NCBI GenBank assembly: GCA_028288775.1
Contig: JAQGHP010000376.1
Location: 1-6,914 of the forward strand
Length of the DNA: 6,914 nucleotides
Source of the DNA: Phycisphaerales bacterium
GTDB lineage: Bacteria > Planctomycetota > Phycisphaerae > Tepidisphaerales > Tepidisphaeraceae
Direction of reading: 5' to 3'
Each line of letters starts with the position of its first letter. Position 1 is the first letter of the stretch. The notes below the pieces were generated by a model that searched no databases, was not told the DNA's origin, and worked only from the letters and a program-made list of their open reading frames with translations. Both the position numbers and the translations under genes were made by a program. Below are positions 5,018 through 6,914 of this stretch, piece after piece.

Positions 5018-5128
5018 TATAATTTTCCATATCCCAAGTCGCAGCAGCGCGAGGCGGCGGATCGAGTCTTGGATATGCTGGCAATGCCGACCGGAATTGA
5101 ATGGAGCCCCGTCCCTTGCTACGGGTGA
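5018..5128 (+). promoter_or_regulatory. Consensus TATAAT and possible 17-codon upstream frame
   Basis: A perfect TATAAT lies at 5018-5023, reading toward the gene at 5101 and giving a leader of about 70 nt. The nearest -35 match, TTTACA (4991-4996), is 21 nt away, too far for a standard promoter. The leader contains a small frame from ATG 5075 (or 5084) to the TGA at 5126-5128. It overlaps the ATG at 5101 out of frame and ends 8 nt before an in-frame GTG at 5137. A second -10-like TATGCT (5074-5079) lies just before the ATG at 5084. Whether the small frame is translated is unknown. Confidence 0.35.
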
Positions 5129-5643
5129 TAAGACAAGTGAACAACGCAACCGTAATCATCCTCGGGGTCGTCGTCCTAATCCTGATCCTCATCCCGGTCA
5201 CGATCGTGGCATACTTGGTGGTGGGAGTCGCCAAGGGCGTCCGCAAAGACCGCGCGCGCAAAGCGCAGAGGGTCTTCCGTGTGCTACCGGGCCTGGGTGA
5301 ATTTTCCACTACGGACGGCGACCTTTGGACCGGGGAGGTTGAAGGCGTAACCGTCACGCTCAAGTCTCCTGAAGGGCCGCCGGATGAAGGCTTCGTCGCG
5401 TTCGTCCGCACGCTTCTGGAATCCTTACCGATTTTTGCAGGTCGCGTCCAGGACTTCCTTCATGCACAAGAGGACTTGAAGGACTGGGCGGATGATGCAC
5501 ACGAATTCGAGGTTTTCGGAATGGACTTTTCGTCAGGCGAAGCGTCGTTCGTGCTGGGATTCGTTCACCCGAAGGATACCGACGGCGTCTACCGCGTCTT
5601 ATGTGATGGAGGCGTTCTCAAATATCTTGGCCGCGACGACTGA
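5101..5643 (+). CDS. Membrane-anchored protein of unknown function
   Basis: A 180-residue protein if begun at ATG 5101. One strong membrane helix, rich in Ile, Val and Leu, spans about residues 18-43 and is followed by a basic stretch (KGVRKDRARKAQR, 45-57), so the C-terminal domain is probably cytoplasmic. That domain has GLGEFSTTDGDLWTGEVEGV (64-83), a helical middle with LKDWADDAHEFEVF (126-139), and a final FVLGFVHPKDTDGVYRVLCDGG (150-171). The plan faintly resembles DUF2262-type proteins, at low confidence. The true start may be GTG 5137 (168 residues), because codons between the two starts (TTG, CTA, ATA, AGA, CAA) are unlike the GC-ending usage that follows. GGA at 5092-5094 is only a weak ribosome site for the ATG. 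It converges on the ketosynthase-like gene, with 9 bp between the stop codons. Confidence 0.72.
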   Translation: MEPRPLLRVIRQVNNATVIILGVVVLILILIPVTIVAYLVVGVAKGVRKDRARKAQRVFRVLPGLGEFSTTDGDLWTGEVEGVTVTLKSPEGPPDEGFVAFVRTLLESLPIFAGRVQDFLHAQEDLKDWADDAHEFEVFGMDFSSGEASFVLGFVHPKDTDGVYRVLCDGGVLKYLGRDD

Positions 5644-5652
5644 TATCTTGCA

Positions 5653-6912
5653 TCATCGAATTATCGCGAACGAAGCCGCGCTGAGCACCCGCGTGTAGTC
5701 GGAGCAGAGGACCGCGAACTCGTCCGGCCGCTCGTTGCCGGTCGCGGGGCGCATGCCGGGTTTCGGCTGCAAATCCCCGAGCAACTTGGGCATCTTCCCC
5801 GTCAAAAGCCCCGCCGCGATCGCGGCCAGCGGCGTCACGCTGAACGTCTCGGCGACGTGCCCGGCGAGCGACGTGAAGACGCGCTGCCCACCCCGCCGCA
5901 AGGCGATCGATTCCAGCCGGTCCAGCCACGTGCCGTTGGCGGAGGTGATGACGTGCGAGACATCGCCCAAGGATCGGAGCACATCCGCCGCCCCGCTCGT
6001 CGGCAGCGGCATCGGGCCAGTGGCCGCGAGCACGCGCCCGCGCGGCCGCACGCCCCGGGCTTCCATCGAGCGGCTGCTTTCCAGCACCAGCGTTACCGCG
6101 CCGCAGCCGGCGACAAAGCCGCTGGCTTCCTTCGCAAACGGCGCGGCAGGGTCCTGCGCGCGGTGCAATCCCCAGTGTCGATAGGCGGTATGCACGACCG
6201 GCGAAAATTCCTCCCCCGCCCCGACGATGGCGCGGTCCCATTCGCCATTGGCGATGCGCGTCGCCGCCAGCGCCAGCGCATCAAGCCCGGCAGTGCGCGA
6301 GCCGATCACCGCCTGGCACGGGCCTTTGAGCGACAGCATCAAACTCAAATGCGCCGCAGCGGCGTTGGGCACGCCCTCGGCGAACAGCATTGGATTCGCC
6401 GCGGAAAGTCCCTCCTTTACGATCTGCCCGTAATACGCCTCGCTGTAATTGGTCGAGCCGTGCGTGCTCCCGAGCAAAGCCGGGCACGTCGCGGCGAACG
6501 CCGGAATGTCGTCGATCCCCGCGTCGCGGCAGGCGAGCATCGTCGCTGCCAGCGAAAGCTTCACATACTCGCTCATTCGCCGCACGCGGCGGGCATTGAG
6601 CAGCGCGATAATGTCCGATTCGGGGATCGGGCCCGTGTCTTGCGTGACGCGCTTCGTTTCCGGCGAAGTAAGGGCCGCAACGAATGCCTCGTTGCCGACC
6701 ATGCCGGGGAGCACGACGCCGACGCCGGTGATGAAAACGGGGGAGCTGAAACGTGAAACGGAATTGAAACGTGAAACGTGAAACGTGATGGGAGAACGCG
6801 ATTGTGACGTGGCACAGCCGCCCTCGGCTGTGATCGCATGTGGCACAGCCGCCCCGGCTGTGATTCCGCCGGAGTCGGTCGCCGGAGTCACAGCCGAGGG
6901 CGGCTGTGCCAC
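5653..6912 (-). CDS. Ketosynthase-fold protein lacking catalytic residues (chain-length-factor-like)
   Basis: A thiolase-fold beta-ketoacyl-ACP synthase homologue. Numbered from GTG 6912, the body runs from VFITGVGVVLPG (59-70) through GPCQAVIGSRTAGLDAL (197-213), GSTHGST (148-154) and ASGFVAGCGAVTLVLE (263-278) to the C-terminus at 419. The active-site Cys of FabF is R206, the first His is N326 (SANGTW), and the Lys of the KxxxxGH motif is T347; only H352 remains. It should therefore not condense acyl chains alone, and may act as the silent partner of a ketosynthase heterodimer or be repurposed. The N-terminus is unclear. There is no start codon between the repeats and the first beta strand, and residues 1-57 are translated repeat (6744-6912). 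GTG candidates lie at 6912, 6891 and 6846; translation from an upstream frame outside the window or a frameshift is also possible. No active partner is visible in the window. Confidence 0.82.
   Translation of the reverse strand: MAQPPSAVTPATDSGGITAGAAVPHAITAEGGCATSQSRSPITFHVSRFNSVSRFSSPVFITGVGVVLPGMVGNEAFVAALTSPETKRVTQDTGPIPESDIIALLNARRVRRMSEYVKLSLAATMLACRDAGIDDIPAFAATCPALLGSTHGSTNYSEAYYGQIVKEGLSAANPMLFAEGVPNAAAAHLSLMLSLKGPCQAVIGSRTAGLDALALAATRIANGEWDRAIVGAGEEFSPVVHTAYRHWGLHRAQDPAAPFAKEASGFVAGCGAVTLVLESSRSMEARGVRPRGRVLAATGPMPLPTSGAADVLRSLGDVSHVITSANGTWLDRLESIALRRGGQRVFTSLAGHVAETFSVTPLAAIAAGLLTGKMPKLLGDLQPKPGMRPATGNERPDEFAVLCSDYTRVLSAASFAIIR
6748..6786 (-). repeat. GAAACGT heptamer tandem
   Basis: Five heptamers: GAAACGT (6748-6754), GAAACGG (6755-6761), then after AATT three more GAAACGT (6766-6786). 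On the minus strand the period reads as TCACGTT, which shares the TCAC core and 7-nt period of the array at 285-305. It lies immediately 5' of the conserved part of the ketosynthase-like gene and is translated as residues 43-55 (TFHVSRF...) of the open frame. Confidence 0.75.
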
Positions 6913-6913
6913 A
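6809..6913. repeat. Three CACAGCCG/CGGCTGTG hairpin repeats, one inverted
   Basis: CACAGCCG pairs with CGGCTGTG (8 bp) at 6813-6832 (loop CCCT), 6844-6862 (loop CCC) and, in reverse orientation, 6889-6908 (loop AGGG). The first and third copies form a near-perfect inverted repeat of about 24 bp. The copies carry the GTGGCA or TGTGGCA end (6809-6814, 6839-6845, and TGCCACA at 6907-6913). A shorter direct repeat, GCCGGAGTC (6869-6876 region and 6881-6889), lies between the second and third. The cluster reaches the window edge. Confidence 0.85.
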
Positions 6914-6914
6914 C

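Noticed and set aside
4991..5023. Standard promoter TTTACA to TATAAT for the gene at 5101
   Set aside because: The spacer is 21 nt, outside the usual 15-19 nt; only the -10 box was kept.
4160..5128. 322-codon plus-strand frame opposite the HTH/membrane protein
   Set aside because: It begins inside the repeat island, has no promoter or ribosome site, and its peptide is low-complexity His/Arg/Pro-rich. The minus-strand frame has recognisable HTH and membrane segments and a start supported by a -10 box.
5857..6756. 299-codon plus-strand frame opposite the ketosynthase-like gene
   Set aside because: Arg/Ala-rich shadow of a gene with clear family motifs on the minus strand.
6809..6914. Insertion sequence end with terminal inverted repeats
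   Set aside because: There is no transposase frame, and the inverted copies are internal hairpins of a short repeat family; the window ends here, so an element beyond the edge cannot be excluded.

Overview
The window looks like a piece of a high-GC bacterial chromosome. The best guess is a member of the Planctomycetota or a related PVC lineage. This rests on the GC-rich third codon positions, the short hairpin-forming repeats that fill almost every intergenic gap, and the protein types; there is no marker gene, so the assignment is an inference. I see no rRNA, tRNA, phage or insertion sequence.

Layout. Positions 1-366 hold several hairpins, a three-copy heptamer repeat and the promoter of the first operon. 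Positions 367-1856 carry a membrane-anchored NucA-type DNA/RNA non-specific endonuclease, followed on the same strand by a homologue of the Anabaena nuclease A inhibitor NuiA: a nuclease/antidote pair. A spacer with two hairpin repeats leads to a YpdA-like FAD/NAD(P)H oxidoreductase (2078-3100) that lacks the family's usual cysteine. Two small unknown genes follow (3248-3505 and 3604-3819). Positions 3848-4202 are a repeat island: five or six tandem units of about 31 bp, then a large hairpin and inverted copies of the same hairpin. It lies between convergent genes. A minus-strand gene (4250-4981) joins a transposase-like helix-turn-helix to a membrane segment and an unknown C-terminal domain. 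A divergent membrane protein gene (5101-5643) converges, 9 bp apart, on a minus-strand ketosynthase-fold protein (5653-6912) that has lost three of its four catalytic residues. Its apparent N-terminus consists of intergenic repeats, which continue to the window edge.

Two patterns run across genes. First, four genes that begin transcription units (367, 2078, 3248 and minus-strand 4981) have a TANNNT -10 box ending 6-8 nt before the ATG and no Shine-Dalgarno sequence, so their mRNAs are probably leaderless. Genes lying inside a unit, or with a distant promoter (1470, 3604), have clear purine-rich ribosome sites. Second, several intergenic hairpins with different stems share one end, TGTGGCA, and the hairpins of the 3848-4202 island vary by paired changes in the stem around a nearly fixed loop. 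This suggests families of modular, structure-conserved repeats. Apart from the nuclease/inhibitor pair, the genes do not form an obvious single pathway.
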